DNA of 64,000 nucleotides from Saccharopolyspora galaxeae (GTDB lineage: Bacteria > Actinomycetota > Actinomycetes > Mycobacteriales > Pseudonocardiaceae): the NCBI RefSeq assembly GCF_016526145.1, contig NZ_JADDUE010000009.1, forward strand, positions 1 to 64,000, read 5' to 3'. The notes beneath the pieces were generated by a model. It saw only the letters and a list, made by a program, of their open reading frames with translations, was not told the origin of the DNA and ran no database searches. Below are positions 27,435 to 34,100 of the stretch, in pieces. The translations under genes and the position numbers were made by a program. Position 1 is the first letter of the stretch; each line of letters begins with the position of its first letter.

Positions 27435-28430
27435 TTGGCCGTCATGACTTACCGCCAGGCGTTGCACGACACGCTGCGCGACGAGATGCACCGCGACGAA
27501 GACGTGTTCCTCATCGGTGAGGAGATCGGTGTCTTCGAGGGCTCTTACAAGATCACCGCCGGGCTGCTGGAAGAGTTCGGCGAGAAGCGGGTGCGCGACA
27601 CCCCGATCGCCGAGGAGGGCTTCGTCGGCGCAGCGGTCGGTGCGGCGATGCTGGGGCTGCGCCCGGTCGTGGAGCTCATGACGATCAACTTCTCGCTGAT
27701 CGCGCTGGACCAGATCGTCAACCACGCGGCCAAGATCTACGGCATGTTCGGCGGGCAGACCAGCGTGCCGATGGTGCTGCGCACGCCCGGTGGCGGCGGT
27801 CAGCAGCTGGGCGCGACGCACTCGCAGAACATCGAGTTGTACTACGCGTTCGTGCCGGGCTTGAAGGTCGTCGCCCCGAGCACGCCCGCGGACGCGAAGG
27901 CGCTGCTGCTGGCGTCGCTGCGGGACGACGATCCGGTGCTGTTCCTGGAGAACCTGGCGCTTTACAACACCAAGGGCGAGGTGCCGGACGACGTCGCGCC
28001 CGCGGAGATCGGCAAGGCCGCGGTGACCCGCGAGGGCTCGGACGTGACGATCATCGGCTACTCCCGGATGGCCGGGATCGCCGGGCAGGTGGCCGCGAAG
28101 CTGCACGACGAGGAAGGCATCGACGCCGAGGTCGTGGACCTGCGCAGCCTGCGCCCGCTGGACCGGGAGACCGTGGTGAACTCGGTGCGCAAGACCGGGT
28201 GCGCGGTGGTGGCCGAGGACGACTGGCTGACCTACGGCATCGGCGCGGAGATCGCCGCGTCCATTTCGGACGGTGCGTTCGACTACCTGGACGCGCCGGT
28301 GCGCCGGGTGGCGGCCGCCGAGGTGCCGCTGCCCTACGCCAAGCCGCTGGAGAAGGCCGCGTTGCCGTCGGCCGAGTCGTTGACCACCGCCGTCCGGGAA
28401 ACCTTGGACGCCGTCGGCGCTCGCCGCTGA
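27435..28430 (+). CDS. pdhB: Pyruvate dehydrogenase E1 component, beta subunit
   Basis: A 331-residue transketolase-fold subunit that completes the E1 active site. MTYRQALHDTLRDEMHRDE, ITAGLLEEFGEKRVRDTPIAE and the C-terminal VVAEDDWLTYGIGAEIA are typical. TTG at 27435 is chosen because AGGAG lies 9 bases upstream and because relatives begin with a similar Met-Ala-x-Met-Thr-Tyr sequence. ATG at 27444 is the alternative. It is followed by pdhC after 20 bases. Confidence 0.94.
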   Translation: MAVMTYRQALHDTLRDEMHRDEDVFLIGEEIGVFEGSYKITAGLLEEFGEKRVRDTPIAEEGFVGAAVGAAMLGLRPVVELMTINFSLIALDQIVNHAAKIYGMFGGQTSVPMVLRTPGGGGQQLGATHSQNIELYYAFVPGLKVVAPSTPADAKALLLASLRDDDPVLFLENLALYNTKGEVPDDVAPAEIGKAAVTREGSDVTIIGYSRMAGIAGQVAAKLHDEEGIDAEVVDLRSLRPLDRETVVNSVRKTGCAVVAEDDWLTYGIGAEIAASISDGAFDYLDAPVRRVAAAEVPLPYAKPLEKAALPSAESLTTAVRETLDAVGARR

Positions 28431-28450
28431 GACTTCCCGAGGAATTGCTG

Positions 28451-29746
28451 ATGACTGAGATCCAGATGCCGCGCCTTTCCGACACGATGGAGGAAGGCGT
28501 GATCGCCGGCTGGCAGAAGAAGGTCGGCGATCAGATCAAGCGCGGCGAGGTCGTCGCCGAGATCGAGACCGACAAGGCGATCATGGAGCTGGAGGCCTAC
28601 GACGACGGGGTGCTGGAGAAGGTGCTCGTCGGCGAGGGCACGACGGTTCCGATCGGCACGCCGATCGCGCTGGTCGGGGACGGGTCCGGGGCGGTCGCCG
28701 AGGCGGCTGAGCCTGCCGCGCCTGCCGGTGCGCCTGCGGATGCTTCGGCGGAGGCGGCAGCGCCTGCCGGGGAGTCGGGCCCTGCCGCGGAGCCTGCGCC
28801 TGCTTCTGCGCCGGAGCCGGTGAACGGCAGCGCGCCGTCGAAGCCGAAGGCGTCGCCGCTGGCGAAGGCGGTGGCCAAGGACCGCGGTGTGGACTTGGCC
28901 GGGGTCACCGGAACCGGTCCGGGCGGGCGCATCATCCGCGCCGACATCGACGCCGCGGCCGCCGAACCGGCTGCCGCTCGGTCCGCGGCCGAGCCCGCTC
29001 CGGCTCCGGCCGCGCCCGCCCAGCCCGCGACGGCCCCGGTTTCCGGCGCTGGCGAGGACGTCGAGGAGCTGCCGCTGAGCAACGTCCGCAAGGTCACCGC
29101 CAAGCGGCTCGCCGAGAGCAAGCAGCAGGCCCCGCACTTCTACCTGACCAGCGCGATCGACGTGACCGACCTGGTGGCGTTCCGCGGCAACCTCAACGAG
29201 CGCTTGCAGGCCGCGGGCGGTCCGAAGGTCAGCCTCAACGACCTGGTGGTCAAGGCGGTGGCGACCGCGCTGCGCGCGAACCCCTCGGTCAACGTCTCCT
29301 TCGGCGGCGACAAGCTGTTGCAGCACAAGCGGATTCACTTGGGCGTGGCGGTCGCGATCGACGACGGTCTGGTGGTGCCGGTCATCCGGGACACCGACCG
29401 CAAGAGCGTTTCGGAGATCGCCACCGAGGGCCGCGAGAAGGCCGGGCGCGCTCGCGAGGGCAAGCTGAAGCTCGACGAGATGTCCGGCGGCACGTTCACC
29501 ATCTCGAACCTGGGCATGTTCGGCATCGAGCAGTTCTCCGCGGTGATCAACCCGCCGGAGGCGGCGATCCTCGCGGTCGGCGCCGCCAAGGAGGAGCTGC
29601 AACTGGTCGATGGGGAAGTGGTGGCCCGCAAGATCCTGCGAGTGACGCTCTCGGCGGACCACCGCGCCATCGACGGCGCCGTCGGCGCGGCCTTCTTGCA
29701 GCAGCTCACAGCTCTGCTGGAAGATCCCCTCCGCATCATCGCCTGA
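28451..29746 (+). CDS. pdhC: Dihydrolipoamide acetyltransferase (E2)
   Basis: A 431-residue core protein with one lipoyl domain (residues 1-78; lipoyl-lysine in EIETDKAIMELEA), an Ala/Pro linker, a peripheral-subunit-binding domain (SPLAKAVAKDRGVDLAGVTG), a second linker and a catalytic acyltransferase domain ending in DHRAIDGAVGAAFL, where His and Asp are catalytic. Repetitive Ala/Pro codons in the linkers are normal. GAGGAA precedes the ATG. It ends the operon, followed by palindrome copy B. Confidence 0.95.
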   Translation: MTEIQMPRLSDTMEEGVIAGWQKKVGDQIKRGEVVAEIETDKAIMELEAYDDGVLEKVLVGEGTTVPIGTPIALVGDGSGAVAEAAEPAAPAGAPADASAEAAAPAGESGPAAEPAPASAPEPVNGSAPSKPKASPLAKAVAKDRGVDLAGVTGTGPGGRIIRADIDAAAAEPAAARSAAEPAPAPAAPAQPATAPVSGAGEDVEELPLSNVRKVTAKRLAESKQQAPHFYLTSAIDVTDLVAFRGNLNERLQAAGGPKVSLNDLVVKAVATALRANPSVNVSFGGDKLLQHKRIHLGVAVAIDDGLVVPVIRDTDRKSVSEIATEGREKAGRAREGKLKLDEMSGGTFTISNLGMFGIEQFSAVINPPEAAILAVGAAKEELQLVDGEVVARKILRVTLSADHRAIDGAVGAAFLQQLTALLEDPLRIIA

Positions 29747-29762
29747 GACAGCAGCATTCGAG

Positions 29763-29800
29763 CGGTCCGTTCACCCCGCGAATCCGGGGTGGACGGACCG
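29763..29800. repeat. Intergenic palindrome family, copy B
   Basis: The arms CGGTCCGTTCACCCCG and CGGGGTGGACGGACCG pair along 16 bases with one G-U, around a short CGAAT loop. It lies 17 bases after pdhC and shares the GGTCCGTTCAC arm with copy E. It is probably the terminator of the pdh operon. Beyond it, 29801-30030 holds no gene I can support. Confidence 0.8.
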
Positions 29801-30030
29801 TCCGTCCGGTACGTGATTCCTGGGATTCCTTGGGTTCTGCGAACCGTCGCCGCCGCGGAGTGAGCGACGCGCTCGTGCGGGCCGCGATTGAACGCGCCGG
29901 TGCCGCGGTTGCGAGTACGCTCGGTCAAGATCGTCGATGATCGAGGGATCGACGGTCGCGGCATGGCCGTTGGCCGTCGTTCCGAAGGGCGAGGCGGGTG
30001 CGCCGTCGCCGGAACAAGGAGGAGTTCCGC

Positions 30031-30375
30031 ATGAGTGCCGTTACCGTCGCGGGTCGTTATTTGAACAAGCTCGTCGCGCCGTGCGTGCGGAGGTTTTCGC
30101 GGTGGCCCTCGGAGGTCGGCGGTACGGGCATGGTGAACGTTTCCTACCGGGGGCGACGTTCGGGACGCGAGGTCGCACTGGTCGTCGCCGTCCGCCGCAC
30201 CGAATCCGGCGCCACCATCGACGTGATGCTGCCGGACCAGAAGCGCTGGTGGCGCAATTTCCTGGGACAGCGCAGCCCGATCACTCTCGAAGCCGCGGGT
30301 GAACGGCGCACCGGTCAGGCCCTCGCGGTCCGTGACGAGGACGGCAAGGTGCAGGTGCACGTCGACTTCGACTGA
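30031..30375 (+). CDS. Small split-barrel protein, deazaflavin-dependent nitroreductase-like
   Basis: A 114-residue protein starting after a perfect AAGGAGGAG. MVNVSYRGRRSGREVALVVAV followed by WWRNFLGQRSPITLEAAGERRTG recalls the F420-dependent Ddn-type family, where a GRKSG element and a [WY]xxNL segment line the cofactor site. The first 34 residues have no clear match. Oxidoreductase activity is not certain. It stands alone between palindrome B and the convergent PPOX gene. Confidence 0.65.
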   Translation: MSAVTVAGRYLNKLVAPCVRRFSRWPSEVGGTGMVNVSYRGRRSGREVALVVAVRRTESGATIDVMLPDQKRWWRNFLGQRSPITLEAAGERRTGQALAVRDEDGKVQVHVDFD

Positions 30376-30515
30376 CCCGCGATCAGCGCGGTGTGGCCGG
30401 TGTCCTGCTACGAGCTGTGGGAGGAGTCGCCGGGCGAAGCACTGGAGAACTCCGTCCGGATGGTCGATCCGGACCGAGCCCCAGAGCGACCCCGACCGTC
30501 GGCTCGGACAAGCGC

Positions 30516-30938
30516 TCAGCCGGCTCGGCGACTGCGGATTCCGACCGCGTGCGGGGAATCGTCGAGATCGCCGGGATGCAACCCGAGGCTGAGGATGCGT
30601 TCCGGGTGCACCCGGATGATCGGCCCGAACCGGGCCTGGTCCTGCGCGTCGGCCGGCTCGCCGATCGCCTCGGCGTGCCCCCGGATCTCCAGGAAGCGCA
30701 CCCGCCACGGATCGACCGAGTACACGTCGTCCACCACGAACGCGGCCCGCCCGTTGTCGAGCACGTTGCGGTACTTGCGGCTGCGGCTCATGTCGTAGCC
30801 GCCGATGTCGATGCTCCCCAGCGCCCGGTTGACCCCGAACCCCACCGGATTCACCTGCAACGTCCCGTCCGGCTGGCTGGTGGACAACCGCCCGACCCAC
30901 TGCCCCGTCAGATACTCGAGTTCCTCTTCGCTGAACAC
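30516..30938 (-). CDS. PPOX-class (pyridoxamine-phosphate-oxidase-like) F420/flavin-binding protein
   Basis: A 140-residue split-barrel protein. LEYLTGQWVGRLSTSQPDGT, QVNPVGFG and SRSRKYRNVLDNGRAAFVVDD are typical of PPOX-class F420-dependent enzymes in actinobacteria, which reduce unsaturated or xenobiotic substrates. The start is a GTG at 30938. The promoter just upstream carries an 8+8 inverted repeat inside a long spacer, so it may be activated by a MerR-type regulator in response to stress or a drug. That regulator gene is not in the window. Confidence 0.88.
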   Translation of the reverse strand: MFSEEELEYLTGQWVGRLSTSQPDGTLQVNPVGFGVNRALGSIDIGGYDMSRSRKYRNVLDNGRAAFVVDDVYSVDPWRVRFLEIRGHAEAIGEPADAQDQARFGPIIRVHPERILSLGLHPGDLDDSPHAVGIRSRRAG

Positions 30939-30945
30939 CCCGCGA

Positions 30946-30975
30946 AGCTAAGACTTGGACAAGACTCCAAGTCAA
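30946..30975 (-). promoter_or_regulatory. MerR-type promoter/operator for the PPOX gene
   Basis: On the minus strand TTGACT (-35) and TTAGCT (-10) are 18 bases apart, and GACTTGGA-N6-TCCAAGTC lies across the spacer. An inverted repeat centred between -35 and -10 with an over-long spacer is the hallmark of MerR-family operators. The -10 is 8 bases before the GTG, so the mRNA leader is very short. Confidence 0.75.
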
Positions 30976-31018
30976 GCCGAGCGGCCGTCGCCGCTTCCGC
31001 GCACCTTTCCGGAGTGAA

Positions 31019-31053
31019 GGACCTCTTCGTCCGATCTAGCGGGGCGAAGGTCC
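31019..31053. repeat. Intergenic palindrome family, copy C
   Basis: GGACCTCTTCGTCCG and CGGGGCGAAGGTCC pair with a one-base bulge around ATCTAG, preceded by GTGAA. It lies 20 bases past the TPR gene end (minus strand) and resembles copy D in the CTTCG/CGAAG part. Probably a terminator. Confidence 0.65.
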
Positions 31054-31072
31054 CCATCCCTCGATCCCCGCT

Positions 31073-31897
31073 TCACCGTTGCGGGTCTTTCTCGGCCAGT
31101 GCGCGGCGTTCGGATGCCCATTCGGTGTCGCGCCACTCGGTGGGTAGCTCGGATAGGCACGCGGTTGCGGACTCGCGTGCCGCGGTCGTTTCGCCGAGCG
31201 CGTCGAGTACGAATGCGCGCTCGCCGAGGAAGAACGCGGGCACGTACCAATAGCCGCTCTCCGGCAGCTCGTCGGCTTGCGGAAGCCGCGCCACGAGCCG
31301 GTCCGCCTGCACCAGCAGCTGCGACGCCTGCCGCCTCTCACCTTGGCACGCAAGGATTTCGGCGCGCTGGAAGTGCAGGTACGTCCGGAGACCGGGGTAG
31401 ATCCGCTCGTTCCGTGCGGCAGCAGTCGCCAGCGTTGCGGCCTGCCGCGAGTCACCGGAACGCTGGTGCGCGTAAGCCCGGAAGCTCAGAGCCGTCGCCA
31501 ACCGCACTGGGTCATCGGCTTCCAGCGCGAGCAGCGCTGCCCGCTTCAGGTGATGCAGAGCTCCCGCGAAGTCGTCCTGTGGCAGGTGCAGCCAACCGAG
31601 GTACTGGTAGATCTCCGAAACCAGCCCGACGGCCGCACTCCGCACACCGCGCGCAGCGCCCGCCAGTCGCTCGAGCACGTCCCGCTGCCCTGCCACTGCC
31701 GGCAACACCGCCGCCGCCGAAGTCCGATCCTCCAGCCGTCGAGCGCCGGCCAGCGCGCCTTCCAACGCGATCAGTGCCGCACCGTCCGGGCGCATTCTTC
31801 CGTGCAGGGCAAGGGAAATCCGCTCGGAGTCCGTGCTGCTGAGCACTCCGGCGACGTCCGCGGCAGCCAGCGGACCGCCGGACGGGTGGTCGGTCAC
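31073..31897 (-). CDS. Tetratricopeptide-type helical protein of the XRE/DUF397 cluster
   Basis: A 274-residue all-helical protein with TPR-like repeats, for example QYLGWLHLPQDDFAGALHHL, ALSFRAYAHQRSGDSRQAATL and FLGERAFVLDALGETTAARES. It has no DNA-binding domain. It looks like the C-terminal sensor half of the helix-turn-helix/TPR regulators common in actinobacteria, detached from a DNA-binding part. GTG at 31897 overlaps the DUF397 stop as GTGA, so it is translationally coupled. A GTG at 31942 is an alternative start. It is the last gene of the operon starting at 33170. Confidence 0.8.
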   Translation of the reverse strand: MTDHPSGGPLAAADVAGVLSSTDSERISLALHGRMRPDGAALIALEGALAGARRLEDRTSAAAVLPAVAGQRDVLERLAGAARGVRSAAVGLVSEIYQYLGWLHLPQDDFAGALHHLKRAALLALEADDPVRLATALSFRAYAHQRSGDSRQAATLATAAARNERIYPGLRTYLHFQRAEILACQGERRQASQLLVQADRLVARLPQADELPESGYWYVPAFFLGERAFVLDALGETTAARESATACLSELPTEWRDTEWASERRALAEKDPQR

Positions 31898-32106
31898 ACC
31901 TCGAAGCGCCCGGACTTGATCACGGTGAGGAAGGTGGCCCACTGGTCGGCAGTGGCGGCGAAGTGACCTGCCGCGCGGTCCTTGGTGTCGCGGACGGCGG
32001 CGCCGCCGGAGATACGGCCGACCTCGACGCAGTTGCTCGCGCCGCCGCTACTGCGACTGCTCTTGCGCCATGCTGTCGGATGCTGGTCGCTGTTCATTTC
32101 GTCCAT
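31894..32106 (-). CDS. DUF397 protein (second copy)
   Basis: A 70-residue DUF397 protein: TAWRKSSRSSGGASNCVEVG at the N-terminus, AVRDTKDRAAGHFAATADQW and the end FLTVIKSGRFEV. These small proteins usually accompany XRE regulators in actinobacteria and modulate them (WhiJ-type clusters). This is one of two adjacent copies. The start is uncertain among GTG 32115, ATG 32106 and ATG 32097. Its stop overlaps the next gene's GTG. Confidence 0.9.
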   Translation of the reverse strand: MDEMNSDQHPTAWRKSSRSSGGASNCVEVGRISGGAAVRDTKDRAAGHFAATADQWATFLTVIKSGRFEV

Positions 32107-32127
32107 CCCGATCACTCGTGCTGCGGA

Positions 32128-32331
32128 TCATGCGCAGATGTCGTAGCGGCCCATCTTGATCGCTGAGACGAAGCTGGACCACTGCTGCGAGCTGATGGTG
32201 AAGTAGCCCGCGGAACGGTTTTTCGTGTCGCGCACTCTGGCGCAACCGGCGACTCCGCCGACCTCAACGCAGTTGTTCCCGCCGCTGTAGCTCGACGTGC
32301 GCCAGTGTCCTGCTGAGTGTTGAGTCAGCAT
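32128..32331 (-). CDS. DUF397 protein (first copy)
   Basis: A 67-residue DUF397 protein with HWRTSSYSGGNNCVEVGG, ARVRDTKNRSAGYFTISSQQ and FVSAIKMGRY near the C-terminus. It overlaps the end of the XRE gene by 7 bases, and its Shine-Dalgarno AAGGAG lies within that gene's last codons, so the two are translationally coupled. The two DUF397 copies differ at more than half of positions, which suggests old duplication and separate partners or roles. Confidence 0.93.
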   Translation of the reverse strand: MLTQHSAGHWRTSSYSGGNNCVEVGGVAGCARVRDTKNRSAGYFTISSQQWSSFVSAIKMGRYDICA

Positions 32332-33170
32332 GACTTCTCCTTGCCTCCTAAAATTTCTGCGATGAGTTCAGCCGACTCGATCGCATTCATTGCTACTTCG
32401 CAGAGCATGTCGGCGGCGTTTCGGTAGCGGCCGACCGCTCTCACGTCGGTGATGGTCGTGGAGGTGTCGTAATGTTCGAGCTGCACCACTGGTCTGGTAT
32501 CAGCGAACTCGATCAGTGCCCAGGAACCGCTCATGGCCGGACCGGCCGGGCGATCGATCGGGAGAACTCGAATGTCGATGTGGTCCCGTGCGCCCCACCG
32601 TTGCAGTTCGTGGAGCTGTCCGGCCATTACCTCGGCTGGGCACGGCGGATAGCGCAATGCTGCCTCGCCTATGATCGCGATGAGCTGCTTCGGGGAGCTG
32701 CCGGTAAGGACGTGCTGACGCCCGACTCGAAGCTGCGCGCGCTGGTCGGCTTCGCTGCGGCCGGATGCTCCGAACTCGGCGATGATGTGTCGTGCGTAGT
32801 CATAGGTCTGCAGCAGTCCGGGAATCATCAGCGGTTCCACGTTGATGATTGTCGTAGCGGTTCGTTCGTAGTCGGTCAATGCCGCTAACTGTTTGTCCGT
32901 GCCGGGGGCAACCCAGTTCGGTTCGAGAGCGTCTCGTGCCAATTCGAGCATTCGCTCACGATCCGCGCCGTTGACTCCAAGGACGGCGAGTATCGTTGCC
33001 GTGTCAGTTTCGCTCGGCGTTAGCTTTCCGTTTTCCCAACGCGATACGTGCGAGCTGCTGCGATCGACCGACTCGGCGAGTTCCCGAGTGGTCATGCCGC
33101 TGCGTTGGCGTGCTTGTCGGAGCTCGGCGCCGAGAGCACGCGCTCGCGGTGTGTCTGCGCTGCTGACCAT
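32325..33170 (-). CDS. XRE-family regulator with DUF5753 domain
   Basis: A 281-residue regulator. Residues about 12-65 are an XRE helix-turn-helix (MTTRELAESVDRSSSHVSRW), followed by a DUF5753 domain from about residue 95 (EPLMIPGLLQTYDYARHII and later VLPIDRPAGPAMSGSW). This is the standard partner of DUF397 proteins. TACGAT ends 7 bases before the ATG at 33170 with no Shine-Dalgarno, so the mRNA is probably leaderless. A perfect 18-bp palindrome 84 bases upstream is its likely operator, shared with the divergent gene at 33326. Confidence 0.94.
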   Translation of the reverse strand: MVSSADTPRARALGAELRQARQRSGMTTRELAESVDRSSSHVSRWENGKLTPSETDTATILAVLGVNGADRERMLELARDALEPNWVAPGTDKQLAALTDYERTATTIINVEPLMIPGLLQTYDYARHIIAEFGASGRSEADQRAQLRVGRQHVLTGSSPKQLIAIIGEAALRYPPCPAEVMAGQLHELQRWGARDHIDIRVLPIDRPAGPAMSGSWALIEFADTRPVVQLEHYDTSTTITDVRAVGRYRNAADMLCEVAMNAIESAELIAEILGGKEKSC

Positions 33171-33253
33171 GCGCCACATCGTATGTCGTCACCGAGCTAT
33201 CCAAGGTCGTCACTCGAAGGTGGATCTTGCTCAACGATCAGCATGCAGCAATC

Positions 33254-33271
33254 CTTGATGCATGCATCAAG
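33254..33271. promoter_or_regulatory. Perfect 18-bp palindrome in the XRE divergent promoter region
   Basis: CTTGATGCATGCATCAAG is a perfect palindrome midway between the XRE gene (start 33170) and the small-protein gene (start 33326). It includes TTGATG elements that could overlap a -35 box. Symmetry and location make it the probable binding site of the XRE dimer. Confidence 0.85.
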
Positions 33272-33325
33272 TGAGGTTGCAGGGTGCGAACAGCATCTCG
33301 TTAGGACGTTGATCAGAGGTGGCAC

Positions 33326-33595
33326 ATGGATGAGCAAGCTCCTGTCTCCGCCGACTACCCAAGGCGCGTCCGCTACCGCGCGGGCCTGGTGGGGGAGAGG
33401 CAGCGCGTCGTGCACATCGCGATGCCGTTGGCGTGCGGGGATTTTCTGGCGTTGTGCGAGTTGCGGTTGCCTGCCGCGGAGGCCGAGGAGGTCTCCGACC
33501 TGCTGGGGATGCCGTGCATGGTGTGCACGCGGGTGTTGGCGCTGCGATCACAGGAACGGCCTGAGCGGGAATGGCCGCAGCTCGAAGCGGGGTGA
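33326..33595 (+). CDS. Small hypothetical protein divergent from the XRE regulator
   Basis: An 89-residue protein with RVRYRAGLVGERQRVVHIAM, a block LPAAEAEEVSDLLGMPCMVC and a CxxC pair near residue 70. The Shine-Dalgarno GAGGTGG is clear. It overlaps the next small gene by GTGA and shares a divergent promoter with the XRE/DUF397 operon, so it is probably one of its targets. I do not know the family by name. The CxxC suggests a metal or redox site. Confidence 0.75.
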   Translation: MDEQAPVSADYPRRVRYRAGLVGERQRVVHIAMPLACGDFLALCELRLPAAEAEEVSDLLGMPCMVCTRVLALRSQERPEREWPQLEAG

Positions 33596-33786
33596 TCGCG
33601 TGGGTCAGCTCCGAGTGGTCCTCGACCTGGCACGCCGTGGCGCGCGATGCGATCGGCCCGGTGCTGGTCGGCATCTGCGGCCACCCGATTTCCGGGCGCG
33701 TGCACCGGTTGCTCGACCGGCCCGTGTCCGATGACGAGCAGCGCACGACGTGCGCGTCCTGCGTCGCGCTGATCGCCGAACTCTGA
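33592..33786 (+). CDS. Small hypothetical protein with a Cys/His pattern
   Basis: A 64-residue protein with WHAVARDAIGPVLVGICGHP, then TTCASCVALIAEL at the C-terminus. The CGH and CxxC elements could form one zinc site. GTG at 33592 overlaps the upstream stop in GTGA, so it is coupled to it. Family unrecognised. The pair looks like a two-protein unit under the XRE palindrome. Confidence 0.7.
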   Translation: MIAWVSSEWSSTWHAVARDAIGPVLVGICGHPISGRVHRLLDRPVSDDEQRTTCASCVALIAEL

Positions 33787-33847
33787 TCCTCCCGGAATAG
33801 CCCCGAAACCCGGTCCGCCGCCGCAAGCCTCCCCTGCGGTGGGCCGC

Positions 33848-33898
33848 GCCCCGCCGGTCCCGCTCGTGCCTCCCCCGACCACGAGTGACCGGCGGGGC
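33848..33898. terminator. Hairpin after the small Cys protein genes
   Basis: GCCCCGCCGGTC and GACCGGCGGGGC form a perfect 12-bp stem, with an inner CTCGTG/CACGAG pair. It lies about 60 bases after the stop at 33786. Confidence 0.6.
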
Positions 33899-33937
33899 AT
33901 CCAGCCGGCGTCCGAACTCCCTCCCCGGGCGCCGACC

Positions 33938-33973
33938 GGCCGGGCGGTGCGAACACTCCCGCACCGCCCGGCC
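33938..33973. terminator. Second hairpin before asnB
   Basis: GGCCGGGCGGTGCG and CGCACCGCCCGGCC form a perfect 14-bp stem with an 8-base loop. With the preceding hairpin it isolates asnB from upstream transcription. The asnB promoter must lie in 33974-34100. Confidence 0.65.
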
Positions 33974-34100
33974 ACCGCTGATTCGAGGCGGGCCGAAGAT
34001 GTGTCCGAGATCTCACACCGGAGCCGTATTGCTCGTGCAACGAGGCCGTAACAAGGTGTAGTTAGCTCGCCTAAGTAAAAGCTTGCGGAGAGGTGGCCTC

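Noticed and set aside
31073-31942. Longer TPR protein starting at GTG 31942
   Set aside because: The extra 15 residues would overlap the DUF397 gene by 49 bases; the GTGA overlap at 31894-31897 is the more usual coupling.
34055-34080. IdeR-like iron box (TTAGCTCGCCTAA) before asnB
   Set aside because: Only about half of the 19-bp consensus matches and the gene has no iron-related role.
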